Shown here piece by piece: positions 16,315 to 23,690 of a stretch of 36,912 nucleotides of DNA; positions within the stretch are counted from its first letter, which is position 1; every line of letters begins with the position of its first letter. The notes under the pieces were generated by a model. The model made no database searches. It saw nothing but the letters and a program-made list of their open reading frames with translations, and was not told the origin of the DNA. The position numbers and the translations under genes were made by a program. This DNA comes from Erysipelatoclostridium sp. An173 (GTDB lineage Bacteria > Bacillota_I > Bacilli_A > Erysipelotrichales > Coprobacillaceae): the NCBI RefSeq assembly GCF_002160495.1, contig NZ_NFKR01000026.1:1-36912 (forward strand), given 5' to 3'.

Positions 16315-17197
16315 ATATATAGATTTACATATGCATTCAAAATATAGCGATGATGGTGAGTTTACACCTAGTGAATTAGTTGAAATGTGTCATCGCTCTG
16401 GGATTAAAATTATGGCTATTGCTGATCATAATAGTGTAAAAGCAATTGATGAAGCTAAAGAAGCAGCTAAAAAATATGATATCAAATATATCAGTGCAAC
16501 AGAAATTGATTGTACCTATAATGGAATCAATCTTCATGTATTAGGTTATGGTATTGATTATCATCATGAAGATTTTAAACGTCTAGAACAAAATGTTTTA
16601 GATCAAGAATTAAAATGTTCGAAAGAAAAAATACTTTTAACAAACAAATTAGGTTTTGAAGTTGATGAAGAAGCTTTAAATAAATTAAGTGCTAATGGTG
16701 TTTATACTGGTGAAATGTTTGGAGAAGTATTATTAAATGATCCTCGTTATCAAGAACACCCATTATTAAAACCATATCGTGAAGGTGGCGCTCGTAGTGA
16801 TAATCCATATGTTAATTTTTATTGGGATTATTATAGTCAAGGTAAGCCATGTTATACCAAGATTATTTATCCTAGTTTAAAAGAAACCATTGATTTAATT
16901 AAAAAGCATGGCGGAACTGTTGTTTTAGCTCATCCGGGTAATAATTTAAAAGGACAATTTGAAGTTTTTGACGAAATGGTTGCATTAGGTGTTGAAGGAG
17001 TAGAAGCATTTAGTAATTATCATAGTTTAGAGACAGTAAATTATTTCTATAATGCCGGTAAAAAACATGATCTTTTAATTACTTGTGGCAGCGATTTTCA
17101 TGGTAAAACAAAACCGGCTATTGAACTTGGTGAGTGTCGCTGCAACATAGATGAACATGATATTGAAGAACAGTTAAAAGAGTATAATTTAATTTAA
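16307..17197 (+). CDS. PHP-domain phosphoesterase (TrpH/YciV-like)
   Basis: 296 residues, ATG 16307 inside the end of the ROK gene after AAAGGAG. The metal-binding set of the PHP family is complete: DLHMHSKYSDDG at 6-17 (H8, H10), IADHNSV near 40, ATEIDC near 65, HVLGYGID, VLAHPGNN near 205 and CGSDFHGKTKP near 256. Relatives include 3',5'-nucleoside bisphosphate phosphatase/RNase AM (YciV) and histidinol-phosphatase-like enzymes. A phosphatase on a nucleotide or sugar phosphate is likely, but the substrate cannot be read from sequence. Translational coupling to a ROK regulator hints at sugar-responsive expression. A terminator follows. Confidence 0.85.
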   Translation: MDKYIDLHMHSKYSDDGEFTPSELVEMCHRSGIKIMAIADHNSVKAIDEAKEAAKKYDIKYISATEIDCTYNGINLHVLGYGIDYHHEDFKRLEQNVLDQELKCSKEKILLTNKLGFEVDEEALNKLSANGVYTGEMFGEVLLNDPRYQEHPLLKPYREGGARSDNPYVNFYWDYYSQGKPCYTKIIYPSLKETIDLIKKHGGTVVLAHPGNNLKGQFEVFDEMVALGVEGVEAFSNYHSLETVNYFYNAGKKHDLLITCGSDFHGKTKPAIELGECRCNIDEHDIEEQLKEYNLI

Positions 17198-17211
17198 AAA
17201 ATGATGACAAG

Positions 17212-17234
17212 CAGCTTGGATGCAAGCTGTTTTA
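17212..17234 (+). terminator. Rho-independent terminator after the PHP gene
   Basis: A 7-bp stem CAGCTTG / CAAGCTG, loop GATG, followed by TTTTA. Confidence 0.7.
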
Positions 17235-17262
17235 TCTTTACAAAAAAATAATAAAATTGTTC

Positions 17263-17291
17263 TTTAATTAGTACAATTGTTATGCTATAAT
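17263..17291 (+). promoter_or_regulatory. Probable promoter of the YitT gene
   Basis: TTTAAT at 17263-17268, 17-base spacer, TATAAT at 17286-17291. Start codon 27 bases later. Confidence 0.5.
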
Positions 17292-17317
17292 CGAGGCGGA
17301 AAAAGAGGGTAGTGAAA

Positions 17318-18172
17318 ATGGATATACGAAAGAAAAAGAATATCATTAGTTTTTTTGCGGTTATCTTATCAGCATTGATTATGGCTTTTGCAACAAAAAA
17401 TTTAGTCCGTCCGGCTGGAACTTTATCCGGTGGATTTATGGGAGTTGCCATTATGGCTGATATGATTGCTGAATTATTAGGGGGAAGTTTACCAACTTCA
17501 ATTGGACTTTTATGTTTAAATGTACCGGTGGCATTATTTTGTGCTAAGAAAATTTCTAAACGATTTGTATTTTTTTCATTATTACAAGTTATATTAACAT
17601 CACTTTTTTTACCGTTAATGCCAACGTATCCATTATTTGATGATACAATATTAAATGTAATTTTTGGTGGCTTTTTATTTGGGATTAGTATTACGGTAGC
17701 TTTAAAAGGAAATGCTTCTAGTGGGGGGACAGATTTTATTGCATTATATATCTCTAATAAAAGCGGTCGTGAAATATGGAATCAGGTCTTTGTATTTAAT
17801 GCAATGTTATTGATAATTTTTGGTTTTATTTTTGGTTTTGAAGCAGCTGGTTATTCAATTTTATTCCAGTTTATTTCAACTAAAACAGTATCAAATTTCC
17901 ATACACGTTATAAACGAGTGATGTTGCATATCTATACAAAATGTAAAGATGATATAGTTTCTGTGTATTGTAAAAAATTTCATCATGGAATTACTGTATT
18001 AGATGGTGTTGGAGGTTATTCAAATAAACCGGTTTCTTTGCTTACAGCGATTGTTTCAAGTTATGAAGTTGATGATGTGATTATGGCTATGAAGGAAGTC
18101 GATCCTCAGGTAATTATTAATGTGTCTAAATCAGAAAAATATGTAGGTCGTTTTTATAATGAACCCTTATAG
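17318..18172 (+). CDS. YitT family membrane protein (DUF161 + DUF2179)
   Basis: The start is placed at ATG 17318, 8 bases after GAGGG; the in-frame GTG at 17312 is too close to the ribosome site. 284 residues. Five to six hydrophobic segments occupy residues 10-190 (IISFFAVILSALIMAFATKN, then GGFMGVAIMADMIAELLGG, and GGFLFGISITVALKGNASSG). The polar C-terminal domain (about 200-284, with KFHHGITVLDGVGGYSNKP and DPQVIINVSKSE) is the DUF2179 module typical of the family. YitT proteins are inner-membrane proteins of uncertain transport function. The gene is alone between promoter and terminator. Confidence 0.85.
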   Translation: MDIRKKKNIISFFAVILSALIMAFATKNLVRPAGTLSGGFMGVAIMADMIAELLGGSLPTSIGLLCLNVPVALFCAKKISKRFVFFSLLQVILTSLFLPLMPTYPLFDDTILNVIFGGFLFGISITVALKGNASSGGTDFIALYISNKSGREIWNQVFVFNAMLLIIFGFIFGFEAAGYSILFQFISTKTVSNFHTRYKRVMLHIYTKCKDDIVSVYCKKFHHGITVLDGVGGYSNKPVSLLTAIVSSYEVDDVIMAMKEVDPQVIINVSKSEKYVGRFYNEPL

Positions 18173-18190
18173 AATATAATTAGATAAAAA

Positions 18191-18217
18191 GGCTAACCAT
18201 CGGTTAGTCTTTTTTTA
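18191..18217 (+). terminator. Rho-independent terminator after the YitT gene
   Basis: An 8-bp stem GGCTAACC / GGTTAGTC (one G-T pair), loop ATC, then a run of T. The convergent rhodanese gene ends at 18215. Confidence 0.8.
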
Positions 18218-18526
18218 ATAGTAGCTAGAATCAATAGGATGCTCGATGGCATAAAAACCGCCGTCAAAACTATAGGCCTGATAGCCTAAGGCTATTAGTT
18301 TTAATGCTAAGTCAGATGATCGTTTACCACTATAACAAATTAAAAAAATTGGTTTATTTTTAGGACAGTCAAGTTTATTGATTGTAAAGTCCTGGTAAGG
18401 GATATTGATGAATTTTGTCAGGTGAAGCTGTTTATATTGATAAGGCTCTCTTAAATCGATGAATAGATAATCGTGTTTAAGTAATTCAGGTAACATATTG
18501 ATACTAATTAAATGGTTGATTTTCAT
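18215..18526 (-). CDS. Single-domain rhodanese-like protein
   Basis: The start is placed at the ATG ending at 18526, 5 bases after GAGGTGA; the longer frame to 18568 would start upstream of that site. 103 residues, the usual size of a stand-alone rhodanese. FIDLREPYQYKQLHL (residues 23-36) is the conserved R-E-P-x-E/Q-Y motif, and CYSGKRS (64-70) is the active-site loop with catalytic Cys64. DGGFYA near 88-93 matches the G-G-x-x-x-W region. It is a cytosolic sulfurtransferase with unknown acceptor. It is divergent from pgk, with about 85 bases between starts. Confidence 0.85.
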   Translation of the reverse strand: MKINHLISINMLPELLKHDYLFIDLREPYQYKQLHLTKFINIPYQDFTINKLDCPKNKPIFLICYSGKRSSDLALKLIALGYQAYSFDGGFYAIEHPIDSSYY

Positions 18527-18558
18527 CACTTTCACCTCATTATAATGTATGAAACTAA

Positions 18559-18587
18559 TTGAAAACAATGCTTAAGAATGGTATAAT
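18559..18587 (+). promoter_or_regulatory. SigmaA promoter of pgk-tpiA
   Basis: TTGAAA at 18559-18564, exactly 17 bases, TATAAT at 18582-18587. The ribosome site GGAGG follows at 18596. Confidence 0.75.
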
Positions 18588-18610
18588 TCAGCCATGGAGG
18601 AATGTTGAAT

Positions 18611-19795
18611 ATGGATAAGAAAACAATCAAAGATATCGAAGTCACTGGAAAAGTTGTTTTATGCCGTGTTGACTTCAATGTACCTAGAGACAAAAAAACT
18701 GGAGAAATTACTAATGATAATCGTGTAGTAGCTGCTTTACCTACTATTAATTATCTATTGGAACAAAATCCAAAATGTATTGTATTATTCTCACACTTAG
18801 GAAAAGTTAAAACAGAAGAAGATAAAGCTAAAAATGATTTAGCAGTTGTTGCTCCTTGTTTAGAAAAACATTTAGGAAAACCTGTTACTTTCGTTAATGC
18901 TACAAGAGGACCAGTGTTAGAAGATGCAATCAAAAATGCTGATGAAGGTTCTGTAATTTTAGTACAAAATACTCGTTATGAAGCTGGAGAATCTAAAAAT
19001 GATCCTGAACTTGGAAAATACTGGGCTTCATTAGGTGATGTATTTGTTGAAGATGCATTCGGTTCTGTACATAGAGCTCATGCTTCTACTGCAGGAATTC
19101 CTGCTCATTTACCAAGTGCAGCTGGATTCTTAGTAGAAAAAGAAATTGCTTATATCGGAAAAGCTGTAAATGATCCTGAAAGACCAATGGTTGCAATTTT
19201 AGGTGGTGCAAAAGTTTCTGATAAAATCTTAGTTATCGAAAACTTATTAAAAATCGCTGACAAAGTTATCGTTGGTGGTGGAATGAGTTATACATTCGCT
19301 GCTGCTCAAGGATATAAAATTGGAAACTCTTTAGTTGAAGAAGATCGTATCCAAGTAGCTAAAGATATTCTTGCAAAAGCTGGAGACAAATTATTATTAC
19401 CAGTTGATTCAGTTGTAAATACTGCATTTGCACCTGAAGGTGATATTAAAGTAGTTGAAGGTGACATCCCTGAAGGATATATGGGATTAGATATTGGACC
19501 TAAATCAGTTGAAAACATTAAAGCTGCATTACAAGGTGCTAAAACAGTTATCTGGAATGGACCAATGGGTGTATTCGAAATGGAACCATTTGCTAAAGGA
19601 ACAATTGAAGTTTGTGAAGCTTTAGCTAACTTAGATGGTGCTAATACTATTATCGGTGGTGGCGATAGTGCTGCTGCAGTAATGCAACTTGGATATGCTG
19701 ATAAAGTTTCTCATATCTCAACTGGTGGAGGAGCTTCATTAGAATATATGGAAGGTAAAGTACTTCCTGGTATTGCTGCAATTGATGATAAATAA
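18611..19795 (+). CDS. pgk: Phosphoglycerate kinase
   Basis: 394 residues from ATG 18611. The in-frame ATG at 18602 lies only 1 base from GGAGG, so the later start (10-base spacing) is preferred. The enzyme transfers the phosphate of 1,3-bisphosphoglycerate to ADP in glycolysis, in the cytosol. Seen: [11 protein letters not shown] (15-25, substrate-binding Asp/Asn), LFSHLGK (the family's usual Arg after SHLG is Lys here), [17 protein letters not shown] (with the conserved Arg), [13 protein letters not shown] (nucleotide domain), NGPMGVFE and GGGDSAAAV near the end. Length is normal for bacteria. It is followed after 15 bases by tpiA under one promoter and one terminator; gap is not adjacent in this window. 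Confidence 0.97.
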   Translation: MDKKTIKDIEVTGKVVLCRVDFNVPRDKKTGEITNDNRVVAALPTINYLLEQNPKCIVLFSHLGKVKTEEDKAKNDLAVVAPCLEKHLGKPVTFVNATRGPVLEDAIKNADEGSVILVQNTRYEAGESKNDPELGKYWASLGDVFVEDAFGSVHRAHASTAGIPAHLPSAAGFLVEKEIAYIGKAVNDPERPMVAILGGAKVSDKILVIENLLKIADKVIVGGGMSYTFAAAQGYKIGNSLVEEDRIQVAKDILAKAGDKLLLPVDSVVNTAFAPEGDIKVVEGDIPEGYMGLDIGPKSVENIKAALQGAKTVIWNGPMGVFEMEPFAKGTIEVCEALANLDGANTIIGGGDSAAAVMQLGYADKVSHISTGGGASLEYMEGKVLPGIAAIDDK

Positions 19796-19810
19796 TAAGG
19801 GGAAATAATA

Positions 19811-20554
19811 ATGAGAAAACCAATTATTGTAGGAAACTGGAAAATGAATAAAACAATCGCTGATACTAAAGCATTCGTAGAAGCGGTTGATGGAAAAGTT
19901 AGTGACAGTGCTGATTGGGGAATTGCAACTCCATATTTAGCTCTACAAACTGCAAAAGCAGAAGCTAAAAACTTATTAGTTGCTGCTGAAAACTGCCACT
20001 TTAAAGATAGTGGTGCTTATACTGGAGAAGTTAGTGTTGAAATGTTAAAAGAAATCGGAGTTGAATGGGTAATCCTTGGACACTCTGAAAGAAGACAATA
20101 TTTCGGTGAAACTGATGAAACAGTTAACGCTAAAATGCTTCAAGTATTAAAAAATGATATGACTCCAATCGTATGTGTTGGTGAAACTTTAGAAGAATAT
20201 GAAGCAGGAACTACTAAAGATGTTGTTAAAAAACAAACAGTAGCTGCTTTCAAAGATGTATGTCCAAAATGTGCATCTCGTAGCGTAATTGCTTATGAAC
20301 CAGTTTGGGCTATTGGAACTGGTAAAACTGCTACTAATGAAATTGCTCAAGATGTTTGTGCATATATCCGTAGCGTAATTGCTGATTTATATGATCAAGA
20401 AGTAGCAGATGCAATCAGAATTCAATATGGTGGATCTGTAAAACCTGAAGGATTAAAAACTTTACTAGAACAACCTGATATTGATGGTGCTTTAGTTGGT
20501 GGAGCTTCACTTCAACCAGATTCATATATTGCAATGATTGAAAATTTAGGTTAA
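19811..20554 (+). CDS. tpiA: Triosephosphate isomerase
   Basis: 247 residues, ATG after AAGGGGAAAT. It interconverts dihydroxyacetone phosphate and glyceraldehyde 3-phosphate. The TIM-barrel catalytic set is complete: GNWKMNK (8-14, catalytic Lys), LGHSERRQYFGE (near 93-104, catalytic His), AYEPVWAIGTGKTAT (near 162-176, catalytic Glu and the flexible loop) and IQYGGSVKPE (phosphate-binding). It is the second gene of the pgk-tpiA unit and ends at a strong terminator. Confidence 0.97.
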   Translation: MRKPIIVGNWKMNKTIADTKAFVEAVDGKVSDSADWGIATPYLALQTAKAEAKNLLVAAENCHFKDSGAYTGEVSVEMLKEIGVEWVILGHSERRQYFGETDETVNAKMLQVLKNDMTPIVCVGETLEEYEAGTTKDVVKKQTVAAFKDVCPKCASRSVIAYEPVWAIGTGKTATNEIAQDVCAYIRSVIADLYDQEVADAIRIQYGGSVKPEGLKTLLEQPDIDGALVGGASLQPDSYIAMIENLG

Positions 20555-20566
20555 TAGAACTAATTA

Positions 20567-20596
20567 AGAAGGCTTGTTTTGAAGCCTTCTTTTTTA
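20567..20596 (+). terminator. Rho-independent terminator after tpiA
   Basis: A 9-bp perfect stem AGAAGGCTT / AAGCCTTCT, loop GTTTTG, followed by TTTTTT. Confidence 0.9.
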
Positions 20597-20676
20597 TGAT
20601 TATTGGTAAATAAAATGGAAATAATATAAAATGAAAAATATAAAGCATATTAGTAACGATTACTATTTATCTATGC

Positions 20677-20682
20677 TATAAT
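20677..20682 (+). promoter_or_regulatory. Probable -10 box of the desulfoferrodoxin gene
   Basis: TATAAT preceded by TATGC; 44 bases before the ATG at 20726. No clear -35 hexamer is seen. Confidence 0.4.
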
Positions 20683-20725
20683 CAAGGTGCAAGGGATAAA
20701 TAAACTTAATAAGGAGGTTTTCAAA

Positions 20726-21109
20726 ATGAAATTATTAAAATGCCCAATTTGTGGCAATGTGGTTGAAATGGTAGAAGATCATGGTGTGCCTCTAATGTGC
20801 TGTGGTAAACCAATGGTTGAAGTTAAAGCTGGCGAAGTGGATGCGGCAGTTGAAAAACATGTACCAGTTGTCAAAGTTGAAGGTGATTATTTAGTGGCAA
20901 CAGTTGGTGAAGTTTTACATCCAATGACACCAGAACATTTAATTAGTAATATTTGGGTTGAGTTTAGTGATGGAAGTGTAATGAAAGTTACATTGACACC
21001 TGAAGACAAACCAGAGGCTCGCTTCAATGTTGCTGGTAAAAAAGGTAAAGCTACAGTTTATGAATATTGTAATCTTCATGGATTGTGGAAAGCAGAAGTT
21101 GAGTTATAA
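20726..21109 (+). CDS. dfx: Desulfoferrodoxin (two-iron superoxide reductase)
   Basis: The start is placed at ATG 20726, after AAGGAGG; the longer frame from 20687 precedes this site. 127 residues. The N-terminal desulforedoxin-type Fe(Cys)4 centre is formed by Cys6, Cys9, Cys25 and Cys26 (CPICG and MCCGKPM). The catalytic Fe(His)4Cys centre is complete: His45 in the EKHVP motif, His65, His71, Cys115 and His118 (YEYCNLHGLW). It reduces superoxide to peroxide in the cytosol without making oxygen, using rubredoxin-type electron donors, which fits an anaerobe. It is monocistronic, with a terminator right after it and then the rplK promoter. Confidence 0.95.
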   Translation: MKLLKCPICGNVVEMVEDHGVPLMCCGKPMVEVKAGEVDAAVEKHVPVVKVEGDYLVATVGEVLHPMTPEHLISNIWVEFSDGSVMKVTLTPEDKPEARFNVAGKKGKATVYEYCNLHGLWKAEVEL

Positions 21110-21137
21110 ACCTCCATATGACTTGGAGGTTTTTTTA
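21109..21137 (+). terminator. Rho-independent terminator after desulfoferrodoxin
   Basis: An 8-bp perfect stem AACCTCCA / TGGAGGTT, loop TATGACT, then TTTTT. It overlaps the last base of the stop codon. Confidence 0.88.
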
Positions 21138-21174
21138 TATTTAAAAATTAATGAAAAAAATTATAAAAAAAGTA

Positions 21175-21202
21175 TTGCATTTATCGAATAATAATGTATA
21201 AT
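21175..21202 (+). promoter_or_regulatory. SigmaA promoter of the rplK operon
   Basis: TTGCAT at 21175-21180, 16-base spacer, TATAAT at 21197-21202. Leader of about 85 bases before rplK. Confidence 0.7.
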
Positions 21203-21232
21203 TCGTAGTTGACGCAATATGTGTTACTATGC

Positions 21233-21259
21233 GTGGAAGGACTATGTCCATTTGACCAC
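21233..21259 (+). promoter_or_regulatory. L1-type autoregulatory RNA site before rplK
   Basis: The leader folds as outer stem GTGG / CCAC, inner stem GGAC / GTCC with loop TAT, and an asymmetric internal loop AA opposite ATTTGA. This is the shape and sequence (GTGGAAGG...TGACCAC) of the L1 binding site in 23S rRNA and in rplK/rplA mRNA, used for feedback repression of translation. Confidence 0.72.
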
Positions 21260-21294
21260 AGCACGGACAAATTTATATATAGGAGGAATGTCGC

Positions 21295-21711
21295 GTGAGT
21301 AAAAAAGTTGTAAGAGTCATGAAGATTCAGTTCCCAGCTGGAGGAGCAAAACCAGGTCCAGCCTTAGCCGGAGCAGGAATTCAAATGCCTAAATTCTGTA
21401 ATGCATTTAATGACCAAACAAGAGATCGTATGGGTGAAACAGTACCTGTTGTTTTAACTATTTACGAAGATAAAGATTTTGATTTTGTATTAAAAACTGC
21501 ACCAGCAGCTGAAATGATTAAAAAAGCTTGCGGAATCCAAAAAGGTTCAAGCAACGCTGGAACTACTAAAGTTGCTACATTATCAGCAGATAAATTAAAA
21601 GAAATCGCTGAATACAAAATGCCTGACTTAAACGCTAACGATCTTGAATCAGCAATGAGAATCATCGCTGGTACAGCTCGTAACATGGGTGTCGAAGTAG
21701 AAGGTATTTAA
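21295..21711 (+). CDS. rplK: 50S ribosomal protein L11
   Basis: 138 residues, GTG start 7 bases after AGGAGGA; the ATG at 21288 is out of frame. It is part of the GTPase-associated centre of the large subunit. Family marks: MKIQFPAGGAKPGPALAGAGI (with the L11 proline switch region), QMPKFCNAFNDQT, FDFVLKTAPAAEMIKKA and IIAGTARNMGVEVEG at the C-terminus. The usual 'G-x-N-I-x-F' after GPALG is here GAGIQMPKF. The gene is preceded by an L1-type RNA site and followed by a second such site before rplA, so both genes are likely under L1 feedback. Confidence 0.96.
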   Translation: MSKKVVRVMKIQFPAGGAKPGPALAGAGIQMPKFCNAFNDQTRDRMGETVPVVLTIYEDKDFDFVLKTAPAAEMIKKACGIQKGSSNAGTTKVATLSADKLKEIAEYKMPDLNANDLESAMRIIAGTARNMGVEVEGI

Positions 21712-21741
21712 TTTAAGATTAATAAATATTAATCGTCATTT

Positions 21742-21766
21742 GTGGAAGGATAATCCGTTAGACCAC
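21742..21766 (+). promoter_or_regulatory. Second L1-type autoregulatory RNA site, before rplA
   Basis: Outer stem GTGG / CCAC, inner stem GGA / TCC with loop TAA, internal loop AA opposite GTTAGA. It copies the site before rplK and ends 3 bases before the AGGAGG of rplA. Confidence 0.7.
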
Positions 21767-21781
21767 TAAGGAGGAAAAATA

Positions 21782-22468
21782 ATGGCAAAGAAAAGTAAAA
21801 GATATCAAGAAGCTGCTAAATTAATTGAAAAAGGTAAAGCATATTCAGTTGAAGAAGCAGTTGAATTAGTAAAAAAGACAAGCACAGTAAAATTTGATGC
21901 AGCTGTAGATGTTGCATTTAAATTAGGGGTTGACCCTCGTCAAGCTAACCAACAATTACGTGGGGCTTTAGTATTACCACACGGAACTGGTAAAACTAAA
22001 AAAGTATTAGTTGTAACTGAAGGAGCTAAAGCTCAAGAAGCAAAAGATGCTGGAGCTGACGTAGTTGGTGGTAAAGAAATTTTAGAAGACATCAAAAAAG
22101 GATGGTTAGATTTTGAAGTAATGATCGCTACTCCTGATATGATGGCTGAATTAGGGAAATTAGGACGTATCTTAGGACCTAAAGGTTTAATGCCTAACCC
22201 TAAAACTGGAACTGTAACTATGGATGTAGCTAAAGCAGTTAAAGAAACTAAAGCTGGTAAAGTTACATATCGTACAGATAAAGAAGGAAATGTCCATATG
22301 ACAATCGGACGCGTTTCATTTGATGATGCTCAATTAGTAGAAAACTTTAATGCGGTTTATGATTTATTAGTAAAAATCAAACCATCTACTTCAAAAGGTG
22401 TTTATATGAAAAATATCGCCTTAACATCAACAATGGGACCAAGTGTCAAAGTTGCTGCTGGTAAGTAG
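21782..22468 (+). CDS. rplA: 50S ribosomal protein L1
   Basis: 228 residues, ATG after AAGGAGG. It forms the L1 stalk at the E site and represses its own operon by binding mRNA. Characteristic stretches: [20 protein letters not shown] near the start, [39 protein letters not shown] (130-148, the L1 signature) and the C-terminal [18 protein letters not shown]. Length is normal. It lies between the second L1 site and the L10 leader. Confidence 0.97.
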   Translation: MAKKSKRYQEAAKLIEKGKAYSVEEAVELVKKTSTVKFDAAVDVAFKLGVDPRQANQQLRGALVLPHGTGKTKKVLVVTEGAKAQEAKDAGADVVGGKEILEDIKKGWLDFEVMIATPDMMAELGKLGRILGPKGLMPNPKTGTVTMDVAKAVKETKAGKVTYRTDKEGNVHMTIGRVSFDDAQLVENFNAVYDLLVKIKPSTSKGVYMKNIALTSTMGPSVKVAAGK

Positions 22469-22469
22469 T

Positions 22470-22593
22470 CAACAAATTAAATTAGCGCAATCAATATACC
22501 CAAGACAGTAACTGGGAAACCTTAATTTGTTACCGAGGTGTTAAAGAAATATATTACTAGTATATTGACTTAACTCTCGTGTAAACGGGAGTT
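22470..22593 (+). ncRNA. Ribosomal protein L10 leader with internal terminator-like hairpin
   Basis: The segment between rplA and rplJ carries the L10-leader landmarks CCAAGACAGTAACTGGG (hairpin) and CCGAGGTG. Two long helices compete. AACAAATTAA (22471-22480) pairs with TTAATTTGTT (22522-22531). TCAATATAC (22491-22499) pairs with GTATATTGA (22560-22568). They cross, so only one can form unless a pseudoknot exists. A 9-bp hairpin AACTCTCGT / ACGGGAGTT (22572-22593) followed by TTTAGTTT resembles a terminator. Known leaders of this class bind L10(L12)4 for feedback control. Confidence 0.75.
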
Positions 22594-22646
22594 TTAGTTT
22601 GAGTATATTGTTGCATATATATTAAAAAATTACAGGAGGTGTAACA

Positions 22647-23234
22647 ATGTCAACAGAAGCTATTAAAGCAAAAAGTACTTTAGTTGAAGAAATCAATACT
22701 AAATTACAAGCAGCTCAATCTGCAGTTGTAGTTGAATATCGTGGTTTATCAGTTGCTGAAATGACTGAATTACGTAAAAACTTAAAAGCTGAAGATAGTG
22801 AATTAAAAGTTTACAAAAACTCTTTAGTTCAAAGAGCTACTGTAGATACAGTATATGAAGGACTAAATGATCAATTGACAGGACCAAATGCCCTTGCATT
22901 TGGAAACAGCGATGCTGTAGCTCCTGCAAGAGTTATCGCTAAATTTGCTAAAGAACACGAAGCATTAGTTATCAAAGGTGCTGTAGTTGAAGGTAAATTA
23001 TTAACTCTTGATGAAGTTAACGAAATCGCTAAATTACCTAACCGTGAAGGTATGTACTCTATGTTACTTGCTATGTTAAAAGAACCAGTAAGCAAAGTAG
23101 CAAGAGCAATCAAAGCTGTTGCTGATGCAAAGGAAGAAAACGGTGGAGCTGTAGAAGCTAAAGAAGAAACTGCTGAAGCAACTGAAGAAGCTGTAGAAGC
23201 TAAAGAAGAAACTAAAGAAGAAGCAGCTGAATAG
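22647..23234 (+). CDS. rplJ: 50S ribosomal protein L10 with acidic C-terminal extension
   Basis: 195 residues, ATG after AGGAGGTG. It anchors L7/L12 dimers to the stalk base. Family features: KSTLVEEINTKLQAAQSAVV at the start, EYRGLSVAEMTELRKNLK, KVYKNSLVQRA, and LPNREGMYSMLLAMLKEPVS before the L12-binding helix (VARAIKAVADAKEE). The last 30 or so residues are a Glu/Ala/Lys-rich repeat (VEAKEET and TEEAVEAKEETKEEAAE) beyond the roughly 165-175 residues usual for L10, probably a disordered tail. It is preceded by the L10 leader and followed after 33 bases by rplL. Confidence 0.96.
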   Translation: MSTEAIKAKSTLVEEINTKLQAAQSAVVVEYRGLSVAEMTELRKNLKAEDSELKVYKNSLVQRATVDTVYEGLNDQLTGPNALAFGNSDAVAPARVIAKFAKEHEALVIKGAVVEGKLLTLDEVNEIAKLPNREGMYSMLLAMLKEPVSKVARAIKAVADAKEENGGAVEAKEETAEATEEAVEAKEETKEEAAE

Positions 23235-23267
23235 TCTGCTTAGTATAAAAATGGAGGATAAATAAAG

Positions 23268-23639
23268 ATGGCAAAATTAACACATGAAGATATTTTAGCT
23301 TACTTAGAAGAAGCTACAATCTTAGAATTAAATGACTTAGTAAAAGCAATTGAAGAAAAATTTGATGTAACTGCTGCTGCACCAGTTGCTGTAGCTGCTG
23401 CTGGAGCTGATGAAGCTTCTGCTGAACCAGCTAATGTTACTGTAACATTAACTGCTCCAGGTGGAACTAAAGTAGCTGTTATCAAAGCAGTTAGAGAAAT
23501 CACTGGTCTTGGATTAGTTGATGCTAAAGGTTTAGTTGACAAAGCACCTTCTGTAATTAAAGAAAACATTCCTGCTGCTGAAGGAGCAGAAATTAAAGAA
23601 AAATTAGAAGCTGCTGGAGCAACTGTAGAAGTTAAATAA
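23268..23639 (+). CDS. rplL: 50S ribosomal protein L7/L12
   Basis: 123 residues, ATG after TGGAGG. It is the mobile stalk protein that recruits translational GTPases. The N-terminal dimerisation helix ([20 protein letters not shown]) is followed by an Ala/Val-rich hinge ([18 protein letters not shown]) and the globular domain with [20 protein letters not shown] and [20 protein letters not shown]. Length and layout are standard. The transcript partly ends at the terminator just downstream. Confidence 0.97.
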   Translation: MAKLTHEDILAYLEEATILELNDLVKAIEEKFDVTAAAPVAVAAAGADEASAEPANVTVTLTAPGGTKVAVIKAVREITGLGLVDAKGLVDKAPSVIKENIPAAEGAEIKEKLEAAGATVEVK

Positions 23640-23655
23640 TTTAACTTAACAGAAT

Positions 23656-23678
23656 AAAGAGCCCTTATGGGCTCTTTT
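23656..23678 (+). terminator. Rho-independent terminator after rplL
   Basis: AAAGAGCCC / GGGCTCTTT stem with TTAT loop, then TTTT. Read-through would be needed to reach the methyltransferase gene 13 bases on, unless it has its own promoter. Confidence 0.85.
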
Positions 23679-23690
23679 GTCTTAATAATT

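Noticed and set aside
18539-18544. Minus-strand TATAAT as promoter of the rhodanese gene
   Set aside because: The transcript would begin inside the ribosome site, leaving almost no leader.
23667-23690. Upstream ATG of the methyltransferase gene
   Set aside because: It lies inside the rplL terminator stem and gives residues absent from RsmC-like starts.
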